In this document: positions 7,866-16,143 of the stretch, one piece after another
Position numbering within the stretch: the stretch's first letter is position 1
Layout: every line of letters starts with the position of its first letter
Source of the DNA: Acidobacteriaceae bacterium
Lineage (GTDB): Bacteria > Acidobacteriota > Terriglobia > Terriglobales > Acidobacteriaceae
Assembly (NCBI GenBank): GCA_035944135.1
Contig: DASZBM010000010.1
Coordinates: 310,001 to 374,000, forward strand
Direction of reading: 5' to 3'
Length of the DNA stretch: 64,000 nt
Translations under genes and position numbers: made by a program
The notes under the pieces: model-generated
Database searches by the model: none
What the model was told of the DNA's origin: nothing
Seen by the model: only the letters and a program-made list of their open reading frames with translations

Positions 7866-10800
7866 ATGCCTCGCGCGCCGCAGACCCAATCCACCAACCA
7901 GCCCAGCACTGCAGCCACATCCGGCCGCAAGCCGCCCGTCTATCTGCTCGACACCATGGCGTTCATCTTCCGCGCCTATCACGCCATGCAGCGCTCGCGC
8001 CCCATGTCCACGCGCACCGGCATTCCCACCGCGGCAACCTACGTCTTCGTCAACATGCTCAACAAGCTGCGTAAGGACTTCAACCCCGAATACCTCGCAG
8101 CCGTCTACGACGTCGGCGCTCCTCTCCATCGCAACGAGCTCGCCGATCAGCTCAAGGACGTAAAAAAGTTCAACATCAAAACCCAGCAGTTTGAAGCCAC
8201 CGAGTACGCCGGCTACAAGGCCAATCGCACCGAAACACCGCCCGACCTGATCCAACAGCAGCCCTACATCCGCCGCGCGCTCGAAGCCTTCCGCATTCCC
8301 ATCCTCTACTACGAGGGCTTCGAGGCCGACGACGTCATCGGCACGCTCTCATGCCAGCTCTCCGCGCTCGGTCATCACGTCTACGTCGTCTCGTCCGACA
8401 AAGACATGATGCAGCTCGTCAACGAGAACGTCTCCATCCTCAACCCCACCAAGGACAATCTCGTCCTCGATCCCGCAGGTGTCGAACAGACTCTTGGCAT
8501 CCCACCCCGGCAAGTCATCGACGTCATGGCCCTCCGCGGCGACTCCATCGACAACATCCCCGGTGCGCCTGGCATTGGCGACAAAGGGTCCGTCGAACTC
8601 ATCCAGCAGTTCGGCACTGTCGAAGCCGCGATGGACGCCGCCGTCAACACGCCCGACGCCATCAAGCGCAAGACCTACCGCGAGTCGCTCGCCAACAATC
8701 GCGATAACATCCTGCTCTCCAAAGAACTCGTCACCATCCACACCGCCGTGCCTATCCAGGCCGATCTTCACGGCATGCGCACGCAACCCGTCGACGCCGC
8801 AGCCGCGCGCGCACTCTTCACCGAGCTTGAGTTCACCACGCTTCTAAAAGAGCTCGCCCCCGCAGCCGACAGCACGCCTGCCACCTTCACGCTCAACGCC
8901 GACGCAAACGAACTCGCACAACTCCTCGCCGAAGCCCGCAAGGAAAATCACCTCGCGCTCGCTCTCGCCGCGACCGCACAAGCTATTTCCGAGGAATCCG
9001 CCGCCGAGCCCGCCGACCCCAACGCAAACCCCGACATCGAGACAGAACCAGAACCAGAAGCACCGCAGACGCTATCACTCTTCGGTCCCGGAACTTCTGA
9101 AACGACGACCGAAACAAACTCTACCCTCTACCCTCTACCCTCTACCCTCTCTCAACCTGACCCAGCCTGCCGTCTAGGCCTGGCCGTCACATCCACGCAC
9201 GCCATCGAAGTCTCACTCGACACGCCCGGCCTGCGCGAAGCTCTCGCCGACCCCACTCTCCCGAAACAAGTCCACGACCTCAAAGCGGTCCTCCGCGCGC
9301 TCGAGCCGCACAACGTCACGCTCGCGGGCCCCATCACCGACGTGATGCTCGAAAGCTATCTCCTCAACCCCACACACGGCTCGCACACACTCGCCGACAT
9401 CGCCGCGCGCACCACCAGCCGCGCGCTCGTCCACCAACCCACCAAAGACCATCCCAACGACCCGAAGCGTCTCCCCGAAGCTGCATCTGCAATCGTTCGC
9501 CTCGCCACCGTGCTCAGCGAGCAGCTCGCAGAGTCCGCTCCCATTACCCACAACATCCCCAAAGATCAGCCCGAACTCGGGGGCGCCGTCACGCCGGAAA
9601 TGCTCTTCGCCGACGAAGAGAAGCCAGCCAGAAGAGCTGCGAAGAAATCCAAAGCGAAATCCACTCCAACCGAATCACAGCTCAACGAGCACTCCACACT
9701 CACCGACGTCTACACCCACATCGACCTCCCGCTCGTCCCCGTGCTCCTCCGCATGGAGCAGGTCGGTGTGCGCGTCAACCTCGACCTCCTCCGCGAGCAA
9801 TCCACGCGTCTCGGCGTGCAGATCGACGACCTCGCCGAGCGCATCTACACCGCATCCGGCCACCGCTTCAACGTCGCCAGCCCCAAGCAACTCGGCGACG
9901 TCCTCTTCAACAAAATGAACCTCCCCAAGCCGCTCAAGTACGGCAAGGGCAAAGTCGTCTCCACCGCGCAGGACGTCCTCGAAGACCTCGCGCCCGACTT
10001 CCCCATCGTCCGCGACGTCCTCGAGCATCGCCAGCTCTCCAAGCTCAAAGGCACATACCTCGACGCGCTCCCGTCACTCGCCGACAAGGACCAACGCATC
10101 CATACCACCTTCAACCAGGTCGGCACTGCGACAGGTCGTCTCTCCTCAACCAATCCCAATCTTCAGAACATCCCCATCCGCACTGCCGTCGGCCGCGAGA
10201 TCCGCGCAGCATTCATCGCCGCGCCCGGCAACCTGCTCATGTCCGCCGACTACTCGCAGATCGAGCTCCGCCTCATGGCGCACTTCTCGCAGGACCCCCT
10301 ACTCCTCGACGCCTACCGCACCGGCAAAGACATTCACACCCTCACCGCCGCCGAGGTCTTCGAGGTCGACCCCGCCACCATGAGCAAAGAGACACGCGCC
10401 CGCGCCAAGGCCGTCAACTTTGGCATCGTCTACGGCATCTCGCCCTTCGGCCTCGCCGCTCAGCTCAACATCGACCAGCGCACCGCCCGCGAGTACATCG
10501 ACAAATACTTCGACCGCTACAAAGGCGTCGCCACCTTCATTGAGCGCACACTCGATCAGGTACGCAGCACGCAGTCTGTCCGCACCGCCTTCGGACGCGT
10601 CCGCCCCATCCCCGACATCCACTCGCGCAACCCCAACCAGCGGGGCTTCGCAGAACGCACCGCCGTCAACACACCGCTGCAGGGCACCGCCGCCGACCTC
10701 ATCAAGCTCGCCATGATCCGCATCGACGCCGAGATCGCCCGCCGCAATCTCCGCTCGCGCATGACCCTCCAGGTCCACGACGAGCTTCTCTTCGACGTCG

Positions 10801-10922
10801 CCCCCGAAGAAGCCGACGAAATGACCGAGCTCGTCCGCACGCAAATGGAATCCGCCGGCGAATTCTCCGTTCCCATCGTCGCCGAAATCGGCCTCGGCCA
10901 AAACTGGCGCGACATCAAATAG
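7866..10922 (+). CDS. polA: DNA polymerase I
   Basis: 1018 aa. Residues about 20-335 form the 5' nuclease domain (LLDTMAFIFRAYHAM; YEGFEADDVIGTLS; SSDKDMMQLV; GAPGIGDKGS). A low-complexity acidic and proline linker (about 375-430) follows, then a 3'-5' exonuclease-like region without the DxE proofreading pair: the expected position reads LALALAATA. Residues 640-1018 are the polymerase domain, with motif A SADYSQIELR (about 793), motif B KAVNFGIVYG (about 848) and motif C VHDELLF (about 969). It is about 90 residues longer than E. coli Pol I, mainly because of the linker, which also carries a 7-bp tandem repeat. The gene is monocistronic. Confidence 0.97.
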   Translation: MPRAPQTQSTNQPSTAATSGRKPPVYLLDTMAFIFRAYHAMQRSRPMSTRTGIPTAATYVFVNMLNKLRKDFNPEYLAAVYDVGAPLHRNELADQLKDVKKFNIKTQQFEATEYAGYKANRTETPPDLIQQQPYIRRALEAFRIPILYYEGFEADDVIGTLSCQLSALGHHVYVVSSDKDMMQLVNENVSILNPTKDNLVLDPAGVEQTLGIPPRQVIDVMALRGDSIDNIPGAPGIGDKGSVELIQQFGTVEAAMDAAVNTPDAIKRKTYRESLANNRDNILLSKELVTIHTAVPIQADLHGMRTQPVDAAAARALFTELEFTTLLKELAPAADSTPATFTLNADANELAQLLAEARKENHLALALAATAQAISEESAAEPADPNANPDIETEPEPEAPQTLSLFGPGTSETTTETNSTLYPLPSTLSQPDPACRLGLAVTSTHAIEVSLDTPGLREALADPTLPKQVHDLKAVLRALEPHNVTLAGPITDVMLESYLLNPTHGSHTLADIAARTTSRALVHQPTKDHPNDPKRLPEAASAIVRLATVLSEQLAESAPITHNIPKDQPELGGAVTPEMLFADEEKPARRAAKKSKAKSTPTESQLNEHSTLTDVYTHIDLPLVPVLLRMEQVGVRVNLDLLREQSTRLGVQIDDLAERIYTASGHRFNVASPKQLGDVLFNKMNLPKPLKYGKGKVVSTAQDVLEDLAPDFPIVRDVLEHRQLSKLKGTYLDALPSLADKDQRIHTTFNQVGTATGRLSSTNPNLQNIPIRTAVGREIRAAFIAAPGNLLMSADYSQIELRLMAHFSQDPLLLDAYRTGKDIHTLTAAEVFEVDPATMSKETRARAKAVNFGIVYGISPFGLAAQLNIDQRTAREYIDKYFDRYKGVATFIERTLDQVRSTQSVRTAFGRVRPIPDIHSRNPNQRGFAERTAVNTPLQGTAADLIKLAMIRIDAEIARRNLRSRMTLQVHDELLFDVAPEEADEMTELVRTQMESAGEFSVPIVAEIGLGQNWRDIK
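9119..9150 (+). repeat. Heptamer array (CTCTACC)4 inside polA
   Basis: Four perfect copies of CTCTACC plus CTCT, lying within codons 418-428 of polA. Read in frame it gives a 7-residue period, Leu-Tyr-Pro-Leu-Pro-Ser-Thr. It falls in the non-conserved linker between the 5' nuclease and the polymerase domains. Gain or loss of one unit would shift the frame; three units would not. Confidence 0.9.
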
Positions 10923-10945
10923 CATCCGTTCGATTGCCCAAAACA

Positions 10946-10971
10946 GATCGCCGCCAGGTTTGGCGGCGATC
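10946..10971. terminator. Hairpin terminator between polA and the PEP-CTERM gene
   Basis: Perfect 11-bp stem GATCGCCGCCA / TGGCGGCGATC (10946-10956, 10961-10971) with a GGTT loop, 24 bases after the polA stop and 26 bases before the convergent gene's stop. There is no long T-run on either side, so it is a likely shared, moderate terminator. Confidence 0.65.
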
Positions 10972-10996
10972 GTTCACGGCAAGGCAGGCAAGAGAC

Positions 10997-11788
10997 TTAC
11001 CGCATGAAGCGGCGGCGAAGCGTTCCGGCCAGCCCGAGCACACCAGTTCCGAGCAGCGCGAGGCTGCCAGGCTCAGGTGTCGCACTGATCGGCACACTGC
11101 TGGTGAACGCCAGGCTTGCTGCTACCTGGTCCTGGTCTGCGTAGAAGATCTCCACGTTATGCCAGCCCGCGGAGAGCGTCCCCGTATTGACATTAAGCAG
11201 TGAGCCGAGCGCATGGATGCCGCCCAGGCCGCCCACGTACGTCCCATCAACATAGATGAACGCGTCATCATCCTCAGCCACGCCAAAGCTCACGCTGCCA
11301 GGCGAGGACAAATCGAAATCGCCTGAGAGAATTGCCGTCTCCTCCGCATTATTGTTGTTCGTTCCGGTGGAGTCCGGAGGAAACATATTCGTAGGACTGC
11401 TGCTGAGATTCAGAGTGCCTGCGCCCGTTTCCGTAATCACGTTGCCGTTGTACGTACCAGGCGTCCACCACTCCAGAACTCCGCCACCGGAAACATCACC
11501 GGCTCCCGCGGGCGTGCTGTATCCCGCAGCCGCCGTGAACGAAGGGTTATAAACCGGCATACCGCCGCTCAAGCTGCCTGAAACATAGTTTGACGAGCCT
11601 GTTCCCGTGGTAACGCCGCCCGCATGAAAATCCGAACCCGCGTTATTGTTCAAACCGGAAACCGAAAAATAGGTAACGGCGAATTCATCGGCAGACGCAG
11701 GTGTAGACGCCCCGAGAATCACAACACCGATCCCGACCGCAACAAGCAGTTTGCCAGGCAGCAGCCCAGCCAAACGAGCAAAACGCAT
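10997..11788 (-). CDS. PEP-CTERM sorting domain protein
   Basis: 263 aa from ATG 11788, chosen because GGAGAGG lies 5-11 bases upstream. An N-terminal signal peptide (about 1-33, ending STPASADE) leads into a Gly/Ser/Thr/Asn-rich extracellular body containing DLSSPGSVSFGVAEDDDAFIYVDG, a PA14/fibro-slime-like strand pattern. The tail TPEPGSLALLGTGVLGLAG followed by RRR is a canonical PEP-CTERM signal. Such tails are cleaved by an exosortase, and proteins carrying them are usually linked to exopolysaccharide or biofilm. No exosortase gene is in the window. Confidence 0.9.
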   Translation of the reverse strand: MRFARLAGLLPGKLLVAVGIGVVILGASTPASADEFAVTYFSVSGLNNNAGSDFHAGGVTTGTGSSNYVSGSLSGGMPVYNPSFTAAAGYSTPAGAGDVSGGGVLEWWTPGTYNGNVITETGAGTLNLSSSPTNMFPPDSTGTNNNNAEETAILSGDFDLSSPGSVSFGVAEDDDAFIYVDGTYVGGLGGIHALGSLLNVNTGTLSAGWHNVEIFYADQDQVAASLAFTSSVPISATPEPGSLALLGTGVLGLAGTLRRRFMR

Positions 11789-12202
11789 ATAAACCTCTCC
11801 TTGAGAAAGCAGAAATGTGGTGCTCAACATTCGGCACGCAACAGGACCAGGACGGCGTCCTCACAGGCGCCACCACAAGCCCGTACCAGCTGCTCCACGA
11901 GGAGCCGGCAGGCTGAAAAGTGCCGAGGCCCGAACTGCATGACACTCCTCGTCAAAGGAGAGGGGGGAGATACTAGGAATATCTGCATTCCAGGGGCCAA
12001 TTGCGGCCTCGCGGAATCCAGCAGAAAACAAAGGCCATTCGCGCAGACATTGGATATTTGCAGGAGTTTGCGCCACTAAATGGGAAGCAATTTACCCACA
12101 CTCCCACTCATCGGGGCTCCAGCACCAGCGCATTTTCGTTGCATCTCATGATCTTGGTAACCTCACATCACAAAGCACATCACGGACGAAGGAGAAAATT
12201 AC
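11789..12202. other. 414-base intergenic region between divergent genes
   Basis: The region separates the PEP-CTERM gene (minus) from the ferritin-like gene (plus). On the minus side are two small stem-loops, 11892-11905 (GCTCC, tetraloop ACGA, GGAGC) and 11906-11925 (CGGCA/TGCCG), in what would be the 5' leader of the PEP-CTERM mRNA. A purine tract GGAGAGGGGGG lies near 11957-11967. On the plus side, GAAGGAG (12189-12195) is the ribosome site for the GTG start at 12203. I see no convincing coding sequence. Confidence 0.45.
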
Positions 12203-12670
12203 GTGCCTGACAAAAAACAGCCCTCCATCACGCGCCAGCAACTCATCGACGCCCTCAACGAGGATCTCTCGCGCGAGTATCAGGCCATCATCGCCTACGT
12301 GAACTACTCACAGGTGCTCAAAGGCGCCGCCTACATGAGCATCGCCGACCAGCTCGAGATCCACGCCAAGCAGGAGCTCGATCACGCGCTCAAAATCTCC
12401 AAAGCAATTGACTACCTCGGCGGCATGCCCTCCGTCACGCCCAAGCCCGTCAAGACCTCCGAAAAAGCCGAGGACATGCTCAAGTTCGATCTGGAAAACG
12501 AGCGCGTCACCATCGCCAACTATCGCCGCCGCGTCCGTCAGGCCGACGAGCTGAACGAGTTTGCCATCGCCGAAACCGTCCGCCAGATCCTCCTCGACGA
12601 ACAAGACCACCTCAGCGATCTCGCCACCGCCCTCGGCATCGATCCGCCCGACCCCGGCATCGCCGACTAA
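12203..12670 (+). CDS. Ferritin-like di-iron protein
   Basis: 155 aa from GTG 12203, preceded by GAAGGAG. Four helices carry the ligand pattern of a ferritin/bacterioferritin-like di-iron site: E25, then E58-x-x-H61, E98/E100 and E133-x-x-H136. The expected role is iron storage, or oxidation of Fe(II) by O2 or H2O2, in the cytoplasm. No heme-binding Met or Dps N-terminal extension can be assigned. It is monocistronic and followed after 27 bases by a GC-rich hairpin repeat. Confidence 0.85.
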   Translation: MPDKKQPSITRQQLIDALNEDLSREYQAIIAYVNYSQVLKGAAYMSIADQLEIHAKQELDHALKISKAIDYLGGMPSVTPKPVKTSEKAEDMLKFDLENERVTIANYRRRVRQADELNEFAIAETVRQILLDEQDHLSDLATALGIDPPDPGIAD

Positions 12671-12697
12671 TCGCGACCTTTACACACCACAAACCCG

Positions 12698-12738
12698 GGT
12701 GCCCCACCCTCGACTTCCGAAGGAAGACAGGGTGGGGT
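12698..12738. repeat. Dispersed GGGTGCCCCA hairpin element, copy 1
   Basis: Begins GGGTGCCCCA and ends AGGGTGGGGT. The arms CCCCACCCT (12702-12710) and AGGGTGGGG (12729-12737) pair perfectly, and CTTCC-GAA-GGAAG forms an inner stem. A second copy with different loop sequence is at 45343. It stands 27 bases after the ferritin-like gene and may double as its terminator. I recall very similar elements in many acidobacterial intergenic regions. Confidence 0.75.
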
Positions 12739-12779
12739 GTCGCGCGTTAAGTCGCGCGAGTGCCTTTGCCTTTCATTCT

Positions 12780-12850
12780 GTCATTCCGAGCCGCACCGGG
12801 GCACCGACGACCGTTCTTTGCTCGTTGGGGTAGGTGAGGAACCTGCTTCC
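12780..12850 (+). repeat. Dispersed GTCATTCC...GAACCTGCTT element
   Basis: Starts GTCATTCCGAG and ends GAGGAACCTGCTTCC about 70 bases later. The same start and end (GTCATTCC...GATCTGCTT) recur at 36067, and a related GTCATCCTGAGC...GAAGGACCCC element is at 51726. This is intergenic repeat sequence, so the long open frame running through it into the next gene should not be read as coding. Confidence 0.6.
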
Positions 12851-12922
12851 CGCCCGAATCACCACGATCCGGACGACAGATTAGTGATGACGTGTACAGC
12901 ACTTCCAGTACACTGGGCCGCA

Positions 12923-14155
12923 ATGTCTGGCCCTGCTCGTACAACATTTCTCACATTTGTCGTGTTGCTTAGTGCCACGTCTCATGCGCAGAACAATTCC
13001 ACTCCTGGAGCCATCATTGTTCTGGACTCGGTCGTGACCGAGCAGTGGCCTTCCATGCTGCCCACTGTAAACGCACCGGCCGAACCGACTGTCCTCAACC
13101 CCGGCCAATGCGTGCGAGTTGGCGTCGCGGCCAGCGGCCTTAATTCCGAGCACGCCCTCAATCGCGTCTCGATCCATGCCATCATCACCTCTTCTGACAT
13201 ACACGCCGAACTTCCCCTCCAACCCTCCGCCGCATTCAAGCTGCTTCGCCCCGCTGCTGAGAACAAGCTTGACGACGACCTCGCACACGCGGGCGTTAAA
13301 ATTCAATTGCCCGCCGTCGCGGCTCTCGCCGTCTCCGCCTCAAAGTGGTGCGTCCCACCTGACGCCCATGATGGCAAGGTCACCATCTCGGCTGATGTCG
13401 AAGTTAACGGCAAGCACACAAACGCTCAATCTCACACAATCCGCATTGAAAGCATCGCGTCCGCTGCCGCCGCTGACTTCAACGACAAGAAGCAACTCGG
13501 CGACTGGACGATGTCCTACGACGCCCATCCCGAACCGGCTCGTCTACTCGCCGCCCTGCGTTTCGTCGCTTCCCAGCAACAGCCCGACCTGAACGGCATC
13601 CAGTTCCTCATTTCTGCATTCGCGCATGATGCCCCGACAGCAGCTCTTTTCGGCCCCCTCATCGCGCAATTCCAGCCCAGACCAAAGCTTCTCGCCATGG
13701 CCGTTGCAGCGCGCGCCAAAGTGACCTTCACTCATCCACCGATCGTGAACCATGACGACGGGCAGCCCCTCGACCTCTCCGGTTTCCCCGATGCCTACGA
13801 TCTCAAGTCCAGCCCGCAGCCTTGGCAAAACCTCGACCTGCTTTGGGCGGAGTTCCTTGCCACGGGAAGCAGAAAGCCGATCGCCGCCATTGCGCAGGCG
13901 CTCGTGTGGAAGTCCGACTATGACTCCTTTCAGGAGATGAAGAAAGAAGGTAAGAAGGCCACGGAACTGACTCCTTCCATCACCCACGGTGTAACGTACG
14001 GCGCGGCCCAATGGTCGCTCGGCTCGTTCTATAGAGCCGATCCCATCGCCGCCGACTATATCCGCTCCATCCGTGAGGACCCTTCGACGCCGCAGCCCAT
14101 CCGCGATGCGTTGCAGAACCTCAACTCCCCCGGCTCCGCGTCGTTCGGCCAATAG
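12923..14155 (+). CDS. Secreted protein of unknown function
   Basis: 410 aa from ATG 12923. This start gives a clean signal peptide (hydrophobic TFLTFVVLLSAT, cleavage near SHAQ), whereas upstream in-frame codons lie in repeat DNA. The mature protein has a beta-rich N-terminal half (about 30-190) and a more helical C-terminal half (210-400) with no motif I recognise. Two Cys (in NPGQC and SKWC) could pair in the periplasm. The next gene, 14293, is also a signal-peptide protein on the same strand 137 bases on, so the two may share a role. Confidence 0.7.
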   Translation: MSGPARTTFLTFVVLLSATSHAQNNSTPGAIIVLDSVVTEQWPSMLPTVNAPAEPTVLNPGQCVRVGVAASGLNSEHALNRVSIHAIITSSDIHAELPLQPSAAFKLLRPAAENKLDDDLAHAGVKIQLPAVAALAVSASKWCVPPDAHDGKVTISADVEVNGKHTNAQSHTIRIESIASAAAADFNDKKQLGDWTMSYDAHPEPARLLAALRFVASQQQPDLNGIQFLISAFAHDAPTAALFGPLIAQFQPRPKLLAMAVAARAKVTFTHPPIVNHDDGQPLDLSGFPDAYDLKSSPQPWQNLDLLWAEFLATGSRKPIAAIAQALVWKSDYDSFQEMKKEGKKATELTPSITHGVTYGAAQWSLGSFYRADPIAADYIRSIREDPSTPQPIRDALQNLNSPGSASFGQ

Positions 14156-14162
14156 ACACAAC

Positions 14163-14176
14163 AACCGAAAACCGAA
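14163..14176 (+). repeat. Two-unit heptamer repeat (AACCGAA)2
   Basis: AACCGAA twice in tandem, 7 bases after the stop codon of the preceding gene. It is short, but it has the same 7-bp period and the same position just after a stop as the longer arrays. Confidence 0.4.
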
Positions 14177-14292
14177 ACGCCTGGACCACTTCTGTACTCT
14201 GACCGCAACGCGAGGTTGACGATCTTCCGCCCAGGCGTCTACCGTTTTGCGCACCGGGACCCGCTCAAAAATCCATGCTCTGCAGGTGAACC

Positions 14293-15828
14293 ATGGCCAC
14301 CCTCTGGTTTCGCCGTCCCGCTCTCCTGATACTCGCCACACTCGCGCTCTCCGCCTCTGCCCAGACCACCAGCCCTGCTTATCTCGCGGACATGCCCTCC
14401 GTCGACCGCGTCAAAGCCGCGATCCAGGGCACGGACCCCACCGACACGCTCGAGCGCCAGGTCGCCGTTCTCACCTATCTCTCGCAATACATCAACCGCA
14501 TCAAGGATCCACACGCAGCTTTCACGCCGGACGAGTCACGCGTTAAGTTCAGCTACGATTCCGCCGCCTACCAGATCCAGCAGGACTACAACAAAACCCA
14601 CACGCAGGCCGAGAACGGCGCTTTCGACAAGGCACAGTTCAACTACATGCTCAACAACGGTGACCAATGGGCGCGCAAACTCATCGGCCCGCAAAGCGCC
14701 GCTGCCTACCAAAGCACGCTCACTGACATGAATACCCGCCAGCAGGCGCACATCAACTCCATCAACAGTGCCAACGAAGCCGCAAAGAACGCCGCGACAT
14801 CATCGTCCCGCGGAGGCAGCTCCAACGATCCCACCACCCTGGCCGCGCGCCGCTGCGCCGAGCTCGGCGGCACCACCGGCGGCTGCGCCACCAAGGGCCT
14901 GGGGCAGGGTATGCTTGCCCTCATCGGCGGCGACCAGATCGCAGATGAGGCCGATGCGATGCAGACCGTCGGCGTCTACCTCAGCGGCGGCTGGGGAAGC
15001 GGTGGTGGAGCGATCGGTTTCACCCTCAATGCTGCGCAGATCGGCTGCGGCAAGCTTGTGCCGCAACCCTTTTCTTACAAGCTCCAGCGCACAGCCTCCG
15101 GTGTACAGGTCTTCGTCTCCAGCTCTCCAAACATGACCCTCACCCTTCGTCCCGACGGTTCGCTCGTCGGCCCCGGCTTGGTCACCATCTCAGGCAGGAT
15201 CATCGTCGGATACAACACCAGCACCACCACGCTCGTACATCAGGACGGCTCAGAGGCCTCGGGCTGCACCGGCGCGTACGGAAGCTGCAGGACCACCAAC
15301 TCAACTCCGATTTACGCGCCCGCAACGGCACGCTGCAACTTCGCTACTCTCGCCGCGCCCACTCCCACCCATCAGGCAACTGGAGCCGCCGCCGCTGACG
15401 GCAGCTTCGGTGGTGGTCTCTTCAGCTTCATGAGCAGCATAGTGACTGTGGCCGACCCCGGTCTTCGCATGAACGGCAAGTTCTTGAGCCCCACCGGTCT
15501 TATCCTCGACTTCGAAGGCGACGCAGTCACGATGGACTGCGGCCCCGCCCACATCAAAGCCCCATACACCGTTCAGAACGCTGCCGGTGAATTCCGCGTC
15601 AGCGTCAACAATCCCGGCGGTCCGTTCACGCTAGCCCTCGCCTCGGACGGCACGCTCCATGGCTCCGGCTCAACAACCGTCAACGGAAAGCTCTATCAGT
15701 CCATCGGCAGCGATGCCCAGATCAGTTTCCGTCCCGTCTCCACCACCTGTGCCGTCAACACGTTCACCTCGAAATCGCCCACCGAGTACAAGGCCCTTAT
15801 CTCCAACCCGCCTGCTCCCGGTCGGTAG
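14293..15828 (+). CDS. Secreted protein of unknown function
   Basis: 511 aa with a signal peptide (ALLILATLALSASAQ). The N-terminal third (about 25-180) is helical and charged with an Ala/Ser linker. The rest is Gly/Ser/Thr-rich and looks like repeated beta units; compare the two similar stretches around LRPDGSLVGPGLVTISG and LASDGTLHGSGSTTVNG, each followed by a tyrosine-containing strand. Six or more Cys in the C-terminal part suggest disulfides. I do not recognise a family. It follows another secreted unknown on the same strand. Confidence 0.72.
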   Translation: MATLWFRRPALLILATLALSASAQTTSPAYLADMPSVDRVKAAIQGTDPTDTLERQVAVLTYLSQYINRIKDPHAAFTPDESRVKFSYDSAAYQIQQDYNKTHTQAENGAFDKAQFNYMLNNGDQWARKLIGPQSAAAYQSTLTDMNTRQQAHINSINSANEAAKNAATSSSRGGSSNDPTTLAARRCAELGGTTGGCATKGLGQGMLALIGGDQIADEADAMQTVGVYLSGGWGSGGGAIGFTLNAAQIGCGKLVPQPFSYKLQRTASGVQVFVSSSPNMTLTLRPDGSLVGPGLVTISGRIIVGYNTSTTTLVHQDGSEASGCTGAYGSCRTTNSTPIYAPATARCNFATLAAPTPTHQATGAAAADGSFGGGLFSFMSSIVTVADPGLRMNGKFLSPTGLILDFEGDAVTMDCGPAHIKAPYTVQNAAGEFRVSVNNPGGPFTLALASDGTLHGSGSTTVNGKLYQSIGSDAQISFRPVSTTCAVNTFTSKSPTEYKALISNPPAPGR

Positions 15829-15904
15829 GCCCACTTGACAAAACTTTTCCGGAGGAAGGGGGGACGACTGTGTCAGCCCACTTCGCACGCACCTGCCGCC
15901 GAGA

Positions 15905-16027
15905 CCTAAACCACTTGTTTTGAAGATTTTGCAGTATCTCCAAAACCTGCGCCCAATGTTTTCAATACATTGCGAGTCTTCGTACGACTTAGGTCCGAGC
16001 CTAAGTCCAATCTTCTGAAGATTTTGC
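15905..16027. repeat. Paired 28-base repeat with hairpin, upstream of the FecR gene
   Basis: Two direct copies of a 28-base unit, CCTAA...TGAAGATTTTGC, at 15905-15932 and 16000-16027, match at about 20 of 28 positions. Between them GACTTAGG (15986-15993) and CCTAAGTC (16000-16007) form an 8-bp hairpin, and the tract GGGGGGAGGG follows at 16039-16048. On the minus strand the unit reads GCAAAATCTTCA...TTAGG, a repeat type I recall from acidobacterial genomes. It fills most of the 315-base gap before the gene at 16144. Confidence 0.75.
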
Positions 16028-16143
16028 GCAAAAAGTGACGGGGGGAGGGTCCCCTCACTCCTTCATCAAAATTCTCGCCCACCACTTCTGTTCTCCATCT
16101 GCCATAATGATGACCTCATTGAAAGTGAAACCGGAGGAGCTCT

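Noticed and set aside
9001-9170. Suspected insertion element in polA
   Set aside because: The linker is in frame, acidic and proline-rich with only the heptamer array. There are no terminal inverted repeats or target duplication.
12737-12922. 62-codon N-terminal extension of the secreted protein at 12923
   Set aside because: It is encoded by dispersed repeat DNA, and the clean signal peptide begins at ATG 12923.
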